Of a stretch of DNA of 64,000 nt, positions 39,196 to 51,067 are shown piece by piece. The stretch covers positions 186,001 through 250,000 of the forward strand of contig NZ_JANUEM010000003.1 in the NCBI RefSeq assembly GCF_024809855.1. Reading direction: 5' to 3'. This DNA is from Rheinheimera pacifica (GTDB taxonomy: Bacteria; Pseudomonadota; Gammaproteobacteria; Enterobacterales; Alteromonadaceae). A model generated the notes under the pieces. It was not told the origin of the DNA and made no database searches. It saw nothing but the letters and a program-made list of their open reading frames with translations. Made by a program: the position numbers and the translations under genes. Position 1 is the first letter of the stretch; each line of letters opens with the position of its first letter.

Positions 39196-40489
39196 TTACA
39201 ATACGTTACACGTTTTATTGCTATTACTGCTGGCATTGTTCAGCGTTGCTGGCGTAGCTGCTAATCAGGTGCAGGGTGTAAGAATTTGGCCTTCGCCTGA
39301 CAATACCCGGGTGGTGTTCGACTTATCTGGTGCACCGGATCACAAATATTTTACGTTGGATAAACCGGACAGGCTGGTTATTGACCTCAGCAATATTAAA
39401 GGTGGCAGCAACTTACCGGCAGTGTCGGGAGAATCACCGTTAATTAAAGCCATTCGCAGTAGTGGTGATGCCAATAGTATGCGCATCGTGCTGGATTTAG
39501 CCAAATCAACCAAAGCCAATGTGTTTGCTTTGTCACCCACGCCACCTTATGGACACCGTTTAGTGGTAGATCTACCGGACGATCAACCAACACAGAACGT
39601 ACCTCCACCAGCTATCCGGGCTGCACGTGATATTGTTATTGCAATAGATGCAGGCCACGGCGGTGAGGACCCGGGTTCAATAGGTCCGAGTGGTTTTTAT
39701 GAAAAAAACATCACCTTACCTATTGCAAGGCAACTGGCGCAGCTAATTGACCGTCAGCCAGGTATGAAAGCCATGATGGTGCGTACCAACGACTACTATA
39801 TCCACGTTAACCGCCGTACCGAAATTGCCCGTGGCCAGCAAGCCGATCTGCTGGTTTCTATTCATGCTGATGCGTTTACCTCGCCACAACCGCGCGGGGC
39901 TTCTGTTTGGGTGTTGTCTTTACGCCGCGCTACAACAGAAGTCGGGCGTATGCTGGAGCAGACAGAACGCCACTCTGAGTTACTGGGCGGTGTGGCAGAA
40001 ATTATTAAAGATTCAGCCAATGAGCGCTATCTGGCACAAACCGTGCTAGATTTATCGATGAACCACTCGATGGTAACAGCCTATCAGGTGGCCGGTGAGG
40101 TGTTGCAAGAGCTTGGTAAAGTTGCGCATTTGCATAAAAAAGAGCCGCAGGCTGCCAGCCTTGGTGTGCTTAAGGCTCCTGATATTCCATCTATTCTGGT
40201 TGAAGTTGGTTTTATCTCTAACCCACAAGAAGAGCGACAATTACGCTCGGCTGCGCATCAAACCAAACTGGCGCAATCTTTGTTCAGCGCGTTAAAACGA
40301 CACTTTGAAAAGTCACCACCGGCTGACTCATTATTTGCTCAACAGCGCGCCCGTGAGCACCGCGTTAGTGCCGGTGAGTCTTTATCGTTACTGGCTCAGC
40401 GCTACAATGTGTCTGTTGATGAGTTACGCAATCTTAATCAGCTTACCACTGACAGTATCCGCGTTGGCCAGACCCTGCGGATCCCATAA
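39182..40489 (+). CDS. amiB: N-acetylmuramoyl-L-alanine amidase AmiB type
   Basis: Periplasmic zinc amidase that splits septal peptidoglycan during cell separation. The signal peptide (about 1-27) is followed by an AMIN domain (about 30-125). The amidase_3 domain opens with [14 protein letters not shown] and carries zinc/catalytic residues in IHADAF and LVEVGFISN. One C-terminal LysM repeat (about 392-435, [19 protein letters not shown]) completes it. It has 435 residues. Its stop is 2 bases before mutL. Confidence 0.96.
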   Translation: MKTNNYNTLHVLLLLLLALFSVAGVAANQVQGVRIWPSPDNTRVVFDLSGAPDHKYFTLDKPDRLVIDLSNIKGGSNLPAVSGESPLIKAIRSSGDANSMRIVLDLAKSTKANVFALSPTPPYGHRLVVDLPDDQPTQNVPPPAIRAARDIVIAIDAGHGGEDPGSIGPSGFYEKNITLPIARQLAQLIDRQPGMKAMMVRTNDYYIHVNRRTEIARGQQADLLVSIHADAFTSPQPRGASVWVLSLRRATTEVGRMLEQTERHSELLGGVAEIIKDSANERYLAQTVLDLSMNHSMVTAYQVAGEVLQELGKVAHLHKKEPQAASLGVLKAPDIPSILVEVGFISNPQEERQLRSAAHQTKLAQSLFSALKRHFEKSPPADSLFAQQRAREHRVSAGESLSLLAQRYNVSVDELRNLNQLTTDSIRVGQTLRIP

Positions 40490-40491
40490 CT

Positions 40492-42246
40492 ATGCCTATT
40501 CGTATTTTACCGCCGCAACTGGCTAACCAGATTGCGGCGGGTGAAGTTGTTGAACGCCCTGCATCTGTAGTGAAAGAACTGGTAGAAAACAGTCTGGATG
40601 CCGGTGCAGACCAGATAGAAATAGATATTGAGAAAGGTGGCAGTAAGCTTATCCGGGTGCGTGATAACGGCAGCGGTATTGCAGAGCAAGAGCTGGTACT
40701 GGCGTTAAGCCGGCATGCTACCAGTAAAATTACTGATTTGAATGATTTGGAAGCCATTACCAGCCTGGGCTTTCGTGGTGAAGCCTTGGCCAGTATCAGT
40801 TCAGTATCCCGGCTAACATTAACTTCAAAAACCGCTGAACAAAGTGCAGCCTGGCAGGCCCGTGCCGCCGGGCGTGATATGCAGGTAGAAGTGCAGCCTG
40901 CGGCGCACCCGGTGGGGACTAGCATTGAAGTGCTTGACCTTTTTTTCAATACTCCGGCACGGCGTAAGTTTTTGCGCACGGATAAAACAGAATTCAGCCA
41001 TATTGATGAGCTGATAAAACGGCTGGCATTAAGCCGTTATGATGTTAGCTGGCAACTGAGCCATAACGGCCAGGTAGTACGCCGGTTAAAGGCAGCGAAA
41101 ACTGAAGAACAGCGGCAAAAGCGGGTAGCAGCACTTTGCGGCCGGGTGTTTGCCGAAAACGCAGCTTTTATCCAGAATCAGTATGGTGATGTACGGGTAT
41201 GGGGCTGGATCGTGCAGCCGCAAGCCTGTAGCAGCCAGTCGCAATGCCAGTACAGCTATGTTAATGGCCGGATGATGCGCGATAAGCTGTTAAACCACGC
41301 TATCCGTCAGGCTTATGGCGATCTGCTTACCGCTGATCAACAGCCTGCCTTTGTCATATACTTGGAGCTTGACCCGCGCCAGGTTGATGTGAATGTACAC
41401 CCGGCCAAGCACGAAGTACGCTTTCATCAGGCCAGGCTGATACACGATTTTGTGGTATCGGCACTGGGCGATGCGCTAAGCCAGTTAACTACGCCACCGC
41501 TAACCGAAGACAGGGTTAACCGGGTGCAGGAGGCTGCAGCTTATAACTATCAGCCAGAGCAACCGGTTAGCAACCAGGCAGGCCGTAGCAGCGGTTATGC
41601 ACCGCGTCAGCCGGGAGCCGCAGCAGTAAAACGTGAGCTGTCATACTGGCAGCACAGCCATAAATCGGCAGATGCACAAACAGAAACACCGGCACAACTG
41701 CAACCTGCAAGTGCTGCTGCATTAAACCCGTCTGTGCACACTCAATTAACAGATGCTCCGTTGATTGTGCGTAACCGGTATTTGCTTAAACAACATGCTG
41801 ACGATGTGCTGTTGATTGATCTTGTGCCCACGTTGTCGGCATATTTTACTGCCAACAGCTCAGCAGCTGTGCCGTTATTGCTACCGCTGCGTATCAGTCT
41901 CAATGCGGCGCAGCTAGGTAAACTAACCCAATTGGCTGACAGCTTTAGCCGGACAGGTTTCGATATGCTGCTTACTGATAATACGGTGATAGTGCGGGCA
42001 GTACCGGACTGGTTACGCCAAACTGTGCTGGGGCGTTGGTTGCCGTTATGGTTTGAGCAACTGGTGCAGCAGAACAGCGATAATGTGCCGGAAACGTTAT
42101 TGTTGATGTTGCTTAATGCTGAAGGGGTAGCCGCAGGCACTGTGTTAGAATCGGTGCCACAAGTACTATCGTTGTCTGAGTATTGGGTCAGTGCGCCTTT
42201 GCAACTTGATACCACGCTGAGTTTGTTAACAAGGCAACAACCATGA
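40492..42246 (+). CDS. mutL: DNA mismatch repair protein MutL
   Basis: ATP-dependent coordinator of mismatch repair. The N-terminal GHKL ATPase shows [20 protein letters not shown] and [10 protein letters not shown], then DNGSGI and the [10 protein letters not shown] lid. The C-terminal dimerisation domain lacks the DQHAxxER endonuclease motif; the matching place reads [13 protein letters not shown]. That suggests a MutH-dependent, non-nicking MutL. It has 584 residues (E. coli 615). It overlaps miaA by 4 bases (ATGA). Confidence 0.97.
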   Translation: MPIRILPPQLANQIAAGEVVERPASVVKELVENSLDAGADQIEIDIEKGGSKLIRVRDNGSGIAEQELVLALSRHATSKITDLNDLEAITSLGFRGEALASISSVSRLTLTSKTAEQSAAWQARAAGRDMQVEVQPAAHPVGTSIEVLDLFFNTPARRKFLRTDKTEFSHIDELIKRLALSRYDVSWQLSHNGQVVRRLKAAKTEEQRQKRVAALCGRVFAENAAFIQNQYGDVRVWGWIVQPQACSSQSQCQYSYVNGRMMRDKLLNHAIRQAYGDLLTADQQPAFVIYLELDPRQVDVNVHPAKHEVRFHQARLIHDFVVSALGDALSQLTTPPLTEDRVNRVQEAAAYNYQPEQPVSNQAGRSSGYAPRQPGAAAVKRELSYWQHSHKSADAQTETPAQLQPASAAALNPSVHTQLTDAPLIVRNRYLLKQHADDVLLIDLVPTLSAYFTANSSAAVPLLLPLRISLNAAQLGKLTQLADSFSRTGFDMLLTDNTVIVRAVPDWLRQTVLGRWLPLWFEQLVQQNSDNVPETLLLMLLNAEGVAAGTVLESVPQVLSLSEYWVSAPLQLDTTLSLLTRQQP

Positions 42247-43172
42247 GCCAGATAAAGCGCGATGTCATTTTTCTGATGGGGCCAACCGCATCAGGTAAAA
42301 CGGCGTTGGCAACAGAACTTTACCAACAGTTACCAGCAGAGCTTATCAGTGTTGACAGTGCATTGGTGTACCGTGGCATGGATATTGGCACTGCCAAGCC
42401 CACAGCAGAAGAGCTGGCCGTAACGCCGCATCATCTGATCGATATTAGGGATCCGGCACAAAGCTATTCTGCGGCAGACTTCCGTACAGATGCGTTGCGT
42501 TTGATTGCTGAAATTCAACATCGTGGTAACATTCCTGTTCTCGTTGGTGGTACTATGCTGTACTTCAAAGCCTTACTTGAGGGGATTTCGCCGCTGCCGG
42601 AGGCCAACGAGGCAATACGGCAGCAGTTGGAGCAGGAAGCAGCAGTGAAAGGCTGGGCCGGTTTACACGGCGAGTTAGCACAGATAGATCCTGTATCTGC
42701 GCAACGTATTCACCCAAATGATCCGCAGCGTATTAACAGGGCATTGGAGGTATACCGGCTAACCGGCCGTAGTTTAACCGATTTAACTACAGAAAAAGGG
42801 GAACCTTTTGCTTATCCGGTACACCAATTTGCGATAGCGCCGGAAGACCGTGCGGTATTGCACCAGCGTATTGCACTAAGGTTTGAGCAGATGCTGGCTG
42901 CCGGTTTTGAACAGGAGGTTGCGGCACTTAAAACCCGGCCGGATTTACACCCGGATTTGCCCTCTATGCGCTGCGTAGGTTACCGGCAAATGTGGGATTA
43001 TCTGTCTGGCAATAGTAGCTATCAGCAAATGTGTGAACGCGGTATAGCTGCAACCCGGCAACTGGCAAAGCGACAGTTAACCTGGTTGCGAGGCTGGCCT
43101 GATCTGACATGGTTGGAAAGTAATGCGCCGGTGTCAGAAAACTTGCAAGCCGTTTTATCTTCGCTAAGCTAA
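42243..43172 (+). CDS. miaA: tRNA dimethylallyltransferase
   Basis: Adds dimethylallyl to A37 of tRNAs reading UNN codons. The P-loop is [11 protein letters not shown] near residue 12, then [18 protein letters not shown] and [15 protein letters not shown], all family hallmarks. It has 309 residues (E. coli 316). Its start overlaps the mutL stop. Confidence 0.97.
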   Translation: MSQIKRDVIFLMGPTASGKTALATELYQQLPAELISVDSALVYRGMDIGTAKPTAEELAVTPHHLIDIRDPAQSYSAADFRTDALRLIAEIQHRGNIPVLVGGTMLYFKALLEGISPLPEANEAIRQQLEQEAAVKGWAGLHGELAQIDPVSAQRIHPNDPQRINRALEVYRLTGRSLTDLTTEKGEPFAYPVHQFAIAPEDRAVLHQRIALRFEQMLAAGFEQEVAALKTRPDLHPDLPSMRCVGYRQMWDYLSGNSSYQQMCERGIAATRQLAKRQLTWLRGWPDLTWLESNAPVSENLQAVLSSLS

Positions 43173-43261
43173 ATAAGATATAGAAAAAGACGTTTTAACA
43201 ACTTGAAATAAAAAAAATAATACCAATATAAGTCGGACTAATTAAAAAAGGAAAGCGGCAC

Positions 43262-43522
43262 ATGGCAAAGGGCCAATCTTTACAAGACCCATTTTTAAAC
43301 ACCTTGAGACGGGAGCGTATTCCGGTATCAATTTATCTGGTGAATGGCATTAAACTTCAGGGTCAGATCGAATCTTTCGATCAGTTCGTTATTCTGCTGA
43401 AAAATACTGTAAGTCAGATGGTATACAAGCATGCCATTTCAACTGTGGTACCGGCCCGTGCGGTCAATACCATGGTAACTCACAGTAATGGCCAGGGTGA
43501 TGACGAAGAGGACGTGGAATAA
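43262..43522 (+). CDS. hfq: RNA chaperone Hfq
   Basis: Hexameric Sm-like protein that pairs small RNAs with mRNAs. The Sm1 region ([20 protein letters not shown]) and Sm2 motif [11 protein letters not shown] are intact. An acidic tail (DDEEDVE) follows. It has 86 residues. The 89-base gap from miaA may hold its own promoter. hflX begins 17 bases later. Confidence 0.98.
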   Translation: MAKGQSLQDPFLNTLRRERIPVSIYLVNGIKLQGQIESFDQFVILLKNTVSQMVYKHAISTVVPARAVNTMVTHSNGQGDDEEDVE

Positions 43523-43539
43523 TTTCAGGGGTTAGTCGC

Positions 43540-44835
43540 TTGTCTGACATTAGCGTGATACCGGAACAAGCGATCCTTGTCCATGTAAACTTTTCGCAGC
43601 AGCATGTCAGTGAGGACTTAACCGAACTGAAATTGTTGGTGGCTTCCGCCGGTGTGCAATCTTTGCAGGTTATAACTGCAAGCAGAAGTGCGCCTGATGC
43701 TAAGTTTTTTGTTGGCTCGGGTAAGGCCGGCGAAATAGCTGCACTGGTGGAAGAAACCGGCGCTGATGTGGTTATTTTTAATCATGCGCTGAGCCCGGGG
43801 CAAACACGAAATTTAGAGCGTTTGTGTTTGACCAGAGTTATTGATCGTACCACTTTGATCCTGGATATTTTCGCTCAACGCGCCCGCACCTTTGAAGGTA
43901 AGTTGCAGGTCGAGTTGGCACAGTTGCAGCATTTGGCCTCAAGGCTGGTGCGCGGCTGGGACAGCCTTGATCGGCAAAAAGGCGGTATTGGCCTGCGCGG
44001 CCCTGGTGAAACCCAACTGGAAACTGACCGGCGTTTACTGCGGGAGCGCGTAAAAGCGTTGCAAACCAGATTAGCAAAGCTGACAAAGCAACGCGAACAG
44101 GGGCGCCGGGCACGGCAACGTTCAGAAGTGCCGGTAGTGTCTGTCGTTGGTTATACTAACGCCGGTAAGTCGACATTATTTAACCGTATTACTAAAGCTG
44201 ATGTGTATGCAGCTGACCAGCTGTTTGCCACCCTCGATCCCACTCTACGTAAACTGAAATTAAAAGGTGTTGGCGAGATTATTCTGGCTGACACTGTCGG
44301 TTTTATCCGGCATTTGCCACATGATCTGGTGGCTGCTTTTAAATCGACATTGCAGGAAACACGTGACGCCGATTTGCAGTTACATGTGGTAGATCTGTCT
44401 GATCCGCGCAAAGATGACAATATGCAACAGGTAGAACTGGTGCTGCAGGAAATTGAAGCCGATCAGTTACCACAGTTGGTGGTGTACAACAAAATTGACC
44501 TGTTACAGCAATTACCACGTATTGAATATAATGAATACAAGCAACCGGTAGCAGTATATTTGTCAGCTGTGAGTGGCGCCGGGATAGATTTGCTGGCGCA
44601 GGCAATAAGCCAGTTGTTGTCAGAGCGCTATCTGGAGATAGCACTGCTGTTGCCTCCTGAGCAAATGCACTGGCGGGCCAGATTTCACCAGCAACATAGT
44701 ATTGAGCAAGAACAGTTTGATGCTGATGGCAATTGTCAGTTGCAACTGCGGTTAAGCGAGTCGGTCTGGAACCGCTGTCTTAAGCAGTCGCATGGACAAT
44801 TAGAAAACTATGTCGTCAGTAAGCCGGTTATTTGA
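43540..44835 (+). CDS. hflX: Ribosome-splitting GTPase HflX
   Basis: Splits stalled or heat-damaged ribosomes. The N-terminal HflX domain (GSGKAGEI, NHALSPGQTRNLER) and glycine-rich GIGLRGPGETQLETDRR lead to a G domain with the P-loop GYTNAGKST near residue 205 and DTVGFI, NKID. It has 431 residues. The start is TTG at 43540, eight bases after AGGGG. No ATG lies in frame near it. Confidence 0.95.
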   Translation: MSDISVIPEQAILVHVNFSQQHVSEDLTELKLLVASAGVQSLQVITASRSAPDAKFFVGSGKAGEIAALVEETGADVVIFNHALSPGQTRNLERLCLTRVIDRTTLILDIFAQRARTFEGKLQVELAQLQHLASRLVRGWDSLDRQKGGIGLRGPGETQLETDRRLLRERVKALQTRLAKLTKQREQGRRARQRSEVPVVSVVGYTNAGKSTLFNRITKADVYAADQLFATLDPTLRKLKLKGVGEIILADTVGFIRHLPHDLVAAFKSTLQETRDADLQLHVVDLSDPRKDDNMQQVELVLQEIEADQLPQLVVYNKIDLLQQLPRIEYNEYKQPVAVYLSAVSGAGIDLLAQAISQLLSERYLEIALLLPPEQMHWRARFHQQHSIEQEQFDADGNCQLQLRLSESVWNRCLKQSHGQLENYVVSKPVI

Positions 44836-44875
44836 TACATTAACCCTTATTTTGCAACTTAGAATGGAGTAAACC

Positions 44876-46036
44876 ATGGCTTGGAATGAGCCGGGCAATA
44901 ACGGCAAGAATAACGATCCCTGGAAACAGGGTGGTCGTGATCAGGGCCCGCCCGATTTAGATGAAGTGTTTCGCAACTTTGGCAAAAAGTTAGGAGGCAT
45001 CTTCGGCGGTGGCAAGTCAACAGGCGGTAGTAGTGGCGGTGGTGCTTCTGCTGCGCTGGTATTGATACTGATTGTCGCTGCATTGGTATGGGCTTTCAGT
45101 GGTTTTTATACCATTAAAGAATCTGAGCGCGGTGTTGTGTTGCGTTTCGGCCAGTATCACGATGAAGTTGGCCCCGGTATTCACTGGAAGCCTACCTTTA
45201 TTGATAACGTGTTGCCGGTTGACGTAACCAGTGTACGCACTTTGCGCAGCGATGGTTTTATGCTGACTCAGGATCAAAACCTGGTACGGGTCACTTTTGA
45301 AATTCAGTATCGTGTATTCAATGCCCGTTTATATAAGTTTTCAGTAGTAGATGCTGACAGCAGTTTAAATCAGGCAACTGATGCGGCACTGCGTTATGTT
45401 ATCGGCCACTCGATTATGGACGACGTGCTAACCCGCGGCCGTGAAGTGGTAAGACAAAATACCCGTCAGGAACTGGAAAGCATTATTGAGCCTTACAAGA
45501 TGGGTATAGCCCTGGTTGATGTAAACTTCCGTGATGCCCGGCCGCCGGAAGAAGTGCGGGATGCGTTTGATGATGCGATTAAAGCACAGGAAGATCAGGA
45601 GCGTTTTGTGCAGGAAGCCCAGGCTTATGCACGTGAAATTGAACCACGTGCCCGTGGTCAGGTTAACCGTGTAATGCAGGAAGCCGATGCCTACAAGCAG
45701 CAAATTGTATTAAAAGCGCAAGGTGAAGTTGCCCGCTTTGAAAAGCTGTTACCGGAATATCTGGCAGCGCCTAAGGTAACCCGCGATCGTATGTACATTG
45801 AAACAATGGAGCAGGTATACAGCAATACATCGAAAGTGCTTCTGGATGTTAAGAATGGTAATAATATTATGTATTTACCTCTTGATAAGATGATTAATCA
45901 GGGCGCTGGCAGTTCAGCACCGTCAGGGAGTAGCATGCCGTTGATCCCATCGCGTAGCAGCACTGACAGCAGTAGTAGTTCTAACCGGACTGACAGTTCG
46001 CGCAGCACAACAACACGCAGCGGCGGCCGGGGGTAA
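44876..46036 (+). CDS. hflK: FtsH regulator HflK
   Basis: With HflC forms the large membrane cage around the FtsH protease. A Gly-rich cytoplasmic N terminus (about 1-58) precedes one membrane segment at about 60-80. An SPFH/band-7 domain (KESERGVVLRFGQYHDEVGPG) and a Ser/Thr/Arg-rich tail follow. It has 386 residues (E. coli 419). hflC starts 3 bases after its stop. Confidence 0.96.
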   Translation: MAWNEPGNNGKNNDPWKQGGRDQGPPDLDEVFRNFGKKLGGIFGGGKSTGGSSGGGASAALVLILIVAALVWAFSGFYTIKESERGVVLRFGQYHDEVGPGIHWKPTFIDNVLPVDVTSVRTLRSDGFMLTQDQNLVRVTFEIQYRVFNARLYKFSVVDADSSLNQATDAALRYVIGHSIMDDVLTRGREVVRQNTRQELESIIEPYKMGIALVDVNFRDARPPEEVRDAFDDAIKAQEDQERFVQEAQAYAREIEPRARGQVNRVMQEADAYKQQIVLKAQGEVARFEKLLPEYLAAPKVTRDRMYIETMEQVYSNTSKVLLDVKNGNNIMYLPLDKMINQGAGSSAPSGSSMPLIPSRSSTDSSSSSNRTDSSRSTTTRSGGRG

Positions 46037-46039
46037 GAT

Positions 46040-46921
46040 ATGAAAAACTTTACTATAGCCATTATTGTTATTATTGGGTTTATCTTTGTATCCGCCCTGT
46101 TTGTAGTGCCTGAAGGCCAACGCGCTATTGTGATTCAGTTTGGTAAAATTCAGCGTGATGCTGAGCAAAACGTCGTAGTGTATGAGCCGGGCTTACATTT
46201 TAAGCTGCCGTTTATTGAAACTGTGCGTAAGTTAGATGCTCGGGTGCAAACGTTGGATGATGCACAGGATCGTTTTGTAACGGCTGAGAAAAAAGACTTG
46301 CTGGTAGACAGCTATGTAAAATGGCGCATCAATGACTTTGGTGCCTATTTTCTGGCAACCGGGGGTAATATTGCACAAGCAGAAGTGTTGTTAAAACAGT
46401 ATATCAACAACGGTTTACGCACCGAGTTTGGTACCCGTACCATTCAGGAAATTGTGTCAGGTGAGCGTACTGAGTTAATGCAGGGTGCTTTACAGCAAGC
46501 TGGCGCTGCGTCAAGAGAGCTTGGAATTGAAGTCGTTGACGTACGGGTTAAGCAAATTAACCTGCCGCAGGAAGTTAGTAGCTCTATTTTTGCCCGGATG
46601 GAAGCCGAGCGTCATGCTGTGGCGCGTGAGCATCGTTCACGTGGTATGGAAGAGGCTGAAATCATTCGTGCCGATGTTGACGCACGGGTTACTGTTATGG
46701 TTGCTGATGCAGAGCGTAACTCGCGTACCGTGCGCGGTGAAGGTGATGCACTGGCTGCCAATGTCTATGCAGAAGCCTATAACAAAAATGCTGAGTTCTT
46801 TTCATTTGTTCGCAGTATGGAAGCCTACCGCAAAAGCTTTAACAATAAAGACGATGTGCTGGTGGTACAACCGGACAATGAGTTTTTCAAATATATGCAA
46901 TCAGATAAAGTACAAAACTGA
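46040..46921 (+). CDS. hflC: FtsH regulator HflC
   Basis: Partner of HflK. One N-terminal membrane segment (about 3-22) is followed by a band-7 domain (VPEGQRAIVIQFGKI) and a coiled region (ARMEAERHAVAREHRSRG). It has 293 residues, close to the E. coli length of 334 minus a tail. It ends the operon at the terminator at 46933. Confidence 0.96.
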   Translation: MKNFTIAIIVIIGFIFVSALFVVPEGQRAIVIQFGKIQRDAEQNVVVYEPGLHFKLPFIETVRKLDARVQTLDDAQDRFVTAEKKDLLVDSYVKWRINDFGAYFLATGGNIAQAEVLLKQYINNGLRTEFGTRTIQEIVSGERTELMQGALQQAGAASRELGIEVVDVRVKQINLPQEVSSSIFARMEAERHAVAREHRSRGMEEAEIIRADVDARVTVMVADAERNSRTVRGEGDALAANVYAEAYNKNAEFFSFVRSMEAYRKSFNNKDDVLVVQPDNEFFKYMQSDKVQN

Positions 46922-46932
46922 TTATGTTGTAT

Positions 46933-46960
46933 AAAAAAAGGCCCGTTCAGGGCCTTTTTT
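46933..46960 (+). terminator. Terminator after hflC
   Basis: AAAAAGGCCC and GGGCCTTTTT pair around a 5-base loop. Confidence 0.9.
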
Positions 46961-46987
46961 GTCTCTGACAGGGTCATAGGGGGAGTA

Positions 46988-48157
46988 ATGTACCAACAGT
47001 TTTATCAGCGGTTTTTGCAGGCGAATCAGGGCAAGCAGCATTTTGCCTGCCACTCGCATCACTACTGGCCAGATGTAACCCGCGAGGCCATGCTAGCGTA
47101 TTGGGATGACACCGCCAGGCTGGTAGATGATAAATGGCGCTATATTTTTGGTGAGAAAGTGCCGCAAACTCAGCAACTCATTGCCGATATATTGCAATTG
47201 CCCCAGGCTGAACAAATTGTATTTGCGCCTAATACCCATGAACTGGTGATGCGTTTACTGAGTTGTTTTGATTTACGCCAGCCGCTGAGAATTTTAGCCA
47301 CCGACAGCGAGTTTCACAGTTTCTCGCGCCAGGTAAAGCGTTTAGCTGAATATGACAATGTGCAACTTGATATTATCCCCACTGAACCCTTTGACAGTTT
47401 TACACAGCGCTTTACTGACGCTGCAGCAGCAAACAGCTACCAGCTGATTTTCTGCAGCCAGGTGTTTTTTAACTCTGGTTTTGCTATTGCCGACCTGACT
47501 GGCTTTGTGCAGCAGCTGGCTGCCAGTAATGATGCTATGATCGTGATCGATGGTTATCATGGTTTTATGGCAGTACCAACAGACTTATCGGCCATTGCTG
47601 AGCGCATCTTCTATCTGGCTGGCAGTTATAAATATGCGCAGGGCGGTGAGGGCTGTTGTTTTATGACCGTGCCGCTGGGCAGCTCTGCGCGGCCTTTATA
47701 TACCGGCTGGTTTGCTGAGTTTGGTACTTTGGCCGGCGAGAAGTCTGCCACGGTACTGTACAGCGAAGATGGTTATCGTTTTGCCGGTTCAACAATGGAT
47801 TTCTCCGGGTTATACCGGCTTAATGCGGTGCTACGTTTGTTTAAACAGCAGGGTATCAGTGTCGGCCGTATTCATCAGTATATACAGCAGTTACAGCAGG
47901 TATTTTTAGCCAAGCTAGCAGATTTAAAGCATGCTAAGTTAAATGTACAGACATTGCTGCAGCATGATTTGGCACACCACGGCCACTTTTTAACCTTCCG
48001 CCTGGGCAGTGCCGCTGAAGTGGCAGAACTGGCTGCACACTTAAAGCGCGCTGGTATAGAAACCGACTATCGCGCAGACCGTTTACGGTTTGGTTTTGCC
48101 TTATACCATAACAGTGCACAGTATGATTTAACTTGCTTAGCCCAAGAACATACTTAA
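46988..48157 (+). CDS. Class V aminotransferase-fold PLP enzyme, kynureninase-like
   Basis: A 389-residue fold-type I PLP enzyme. The lysine in AGSYKYAQGGEGCCF is the probable Schiff-base residue. The Asp in IVIDGYHGF contacts the cofactor, and HSHHYWPD near the start resembles the N terminus of kynureninases. Other kynurenine-pathway genes are not nearby, so substrate and reaction (kynureninase, desulfurase or aminotransferase) stay open. It has a strong GGGGGAG site and terminators on both sides, so it is a single-gene unit between hflC and purA. Confidence 0.75.
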   Translation: MYQQFYQRFLQANQGKQHFACHSHHYWPDVTREAMLAYWDDTARLVDDKWRYIFGEKVPQTQQLIADILQLPQAEQIVFAPNTHELVMRLLSCFDLRQPLRILATDSEFHSFSRQVKRLAEYDNVQLDIIPTEPFDSFTQRFTDAAAANSYQLIFCSQVFFNSGFAIADLTGFVQQLAASNDAMIVIDGYHGFMAVPTDLSAIAERIFYLAGSYKYAQGGEGCCFMTVPLGSSARPLYTGWFAEFGTLAGEKSATVLYSEDGYRFAGSTMDFSGLYRLNAVLRLFKQQGISVGRIHQYIQQLQQVFLAKLADLKHAKLNVQTLLQHDLAHHGHFLTFRLGSAAEVAELAAHLKRAGIETDYRADRLRFGFALYHNSAQYDLTCLAQEHT

Positions 48158-48181
48158 CTAACTGAATAAAAACCAATAATT

Positions 48182-48210
48182 AAGCCGCTGAGAAAAAAGC
48201 GGCTTTTTTT
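48182..48210 (+). terminator. Terminator after the PLP enzyme gene
   Basis: AAGCCGCT and AGCGGCTTTTTTT pair around an A-rich loop. Confidence 0.85.
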
Positions 48211-48225
48211 CACCCAGACGGCTGA

Positions 48226-49578
<1,353 letters not shown>

Positions 49579-49607
49579 GGTATCTGTTTGTTAAGTTGTG
49601 CCGTATA

Positions 49608-49635
49608 AAAAACGCTGCCACCTGGCAGCGTTTTT
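49608..49635 (+). terminator. Terminator after purA
   Basis: AAAAACGCTGCCA and TGGCAGCGTTTTT form a 13-bp stem with a 2-base gap. Confidence 0.9.
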
Positions 49636-49673
49636 GTTTATGCTGATAAAAAGCAAAACATAGAGCAACTGTT

Positions 49674-50993
49674 ATGCGCATTTTTACATTATTAGCAGCG
49701 TTATTATTACTTACTGCTTGTGGCGGTGGTGGCAGCATAGATACCGATAGCACAGGGCAAACCAGTATTTGTCAGCGTACTGATATTAACTCTCAGGTGT
49801 TCTGTGCCTTGCAGCAAGACTATCTGTGGTACAGTGATTTGCCGGCGTCAATTAACCCCGACAGTTACAGTTCACCTAATCAATTATTGCAGGCAGTAGC
49901 TGCGCCACAGGACCGCTACAGTTTTATTATTACCCGGCAGGAATATGAAGATCGCTATATTAACGCCACCTTCTTCGGTTACGGTTTCTCCAGTGTCAGA
50001 GCGGATAATAATACAGCGCTACAAATTGCTTATGTATATGATGATGGTTCAGCGGCACAAAATGGCCTGCGCCGTGGCGATAAAATCATTGAAATCGAAG
50101 GCGTCAGCGTTGCACAGTGGCTAAGCCGGCTTGATGCTGGCACCGCAACCAATGAGGATATTTACGGCCCGAATGAAACGGGTGTAATACGTAACTTTGT
50201 CTGGCGTAAGCCCGATACTTCTGAGCAGGCCGCTGATTTTATTAAAAAGGAAGTGACGACCAATACAGTATTGCACCGCTCGGTGGCAGTACAAGGCAGT
50301 AAGCGTATTGGTTATCTGGTATTTAACACTTTTATCGAATTATCAGAGACAGAGCTGGAAGAAGCCTTTGCCTATTTTGTGACGCAAGGGGTTAATGAGC
50401 TGGTGCTGGATGTGCGCTACAACGGTGGCGGCCTGATCCGGGTGGCAAACCAGCTGAGCACACAGATTGCACGAAACTTTGTTCAGGGCGAAGTATTCGT
50501 AAAATATCAGTTTAACGACAAAAATACCGCAAAGAATAATTCTACTTTATTCGCGCTTGGCGCCGGGCGCAGTGTACTGAACTTGCCCAGGGTATTTGTG
50601 CTGACAACCCAAAGCAGCTGCTCATCCAGCGAACTGGTGATTAATTCTCTGACACCTTTTGTTGATGTGGTACAGATAGGCAGTGCAACTTGTGGTAAGC
50701 CAATAGGGCAGCAACCGGATATTATTGGTAACTATGTGTTGTTTGCTATTAACTTCCAAACAGTAAATGCGCTGGATCAAGGCGGCTACTTTGACGGTTT
50801 ACAGCCTAACTGCCCGGTTACAGACAATATTACCGGCGATTGGGGTGTTGTCACCGATCCACTTTATGCAGAGGCCGTTAATTATATTGCCAGCGGTAGC
50901 TGCAGCGATGTTGCTGTAAGTAGCGCTACAATGCGTGCTGAGCCAGTAAAACCAAGGCTGGCTGCCCCTTGGGCATTAAATAATGAGCAATAA
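49674..50993 (+). CDS. S41 family (C-terminal processing type) peptidase lipoprotein
   Basis: A 439-residue lipoprotein. The signal MRIFTLLAALLLLTAC has the lipobox LTAC with Cys16, followed by a GGGG linker. A PDZ-like domain (DDGSAAQNGLRRGDKIIEIEG, about 115-150) precedes the S41 protease domain. The strand LVLDVRYNGGG and the nucleophile serine in SSCSSSELV are visible. Unlike Prc or CtpA it is membrane-anchored and short. The substrate is unknown. Confidence 0.85.
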   Translation: MRIFTLLAALLLLTACGGGGSIDTDSTGQTSICQRTDINSQVFCALQQDYLWYSDLPASINPDSYSSPNQLLQAVAAPQDRYSFIITRQEYEDRYINATFFGYGFSSVRADNNTALQIAYVYDDGSAAQNGLRRGDKIIEIEGVSVAQWLSRLDAGTATNEDIYGPNETGVIRNFVWRKPDTSEQAADFIKKEVTTNTVLHRSVAVQGSKRIGYLVFNTFIELSETELEEAFAYFVTQGVNELVLDVRYNGGGLIRVANQLSTQIARNFVQGEVFVKYQFNDKNTAKNNSTLFALGAGRSVLNLPRVFVLTTQSSCSSSELVINSLTPFVDVVQIGSATCGKPIGQQPDIIGNYVLFAINFQTVNALDQGGYFDGLQPNCPVTDNITGDWGVVTDPLYAEAVNYIASGSCSDVAVSSATMRAEPVKPRLAAPWALNNEQ

Positions 50994-51010
50994 AAGGCGT
51001 GAAGTTTGCT

Positions 51011-51036
51011 TAAAAAAAGCCGGTTGAGGCCGATAA
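51011..51036 (+). promoter_or_regulatory. Sigma-28 (FliA) promoter upstream of motX
   Basis: A perfect -10 GCCGATAA at 51029-51036 is preceded by TAAA at 51011, 14 bases away. The consensus is TAAAGTTT, 11 bases, GCCGATAA, so the spacing is one base short. It lies 32 bases before the gene. Confidence 0.65.
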
Positions 51037-51067
51037 AGCCTAAGATAACAATTTTCAGGCGCATATT

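Noticed and set aside
46485..46934. Forward 149-codon ORF inside hflC
   Set aside because: It lies in another frame of a conserved gene and has no family features.
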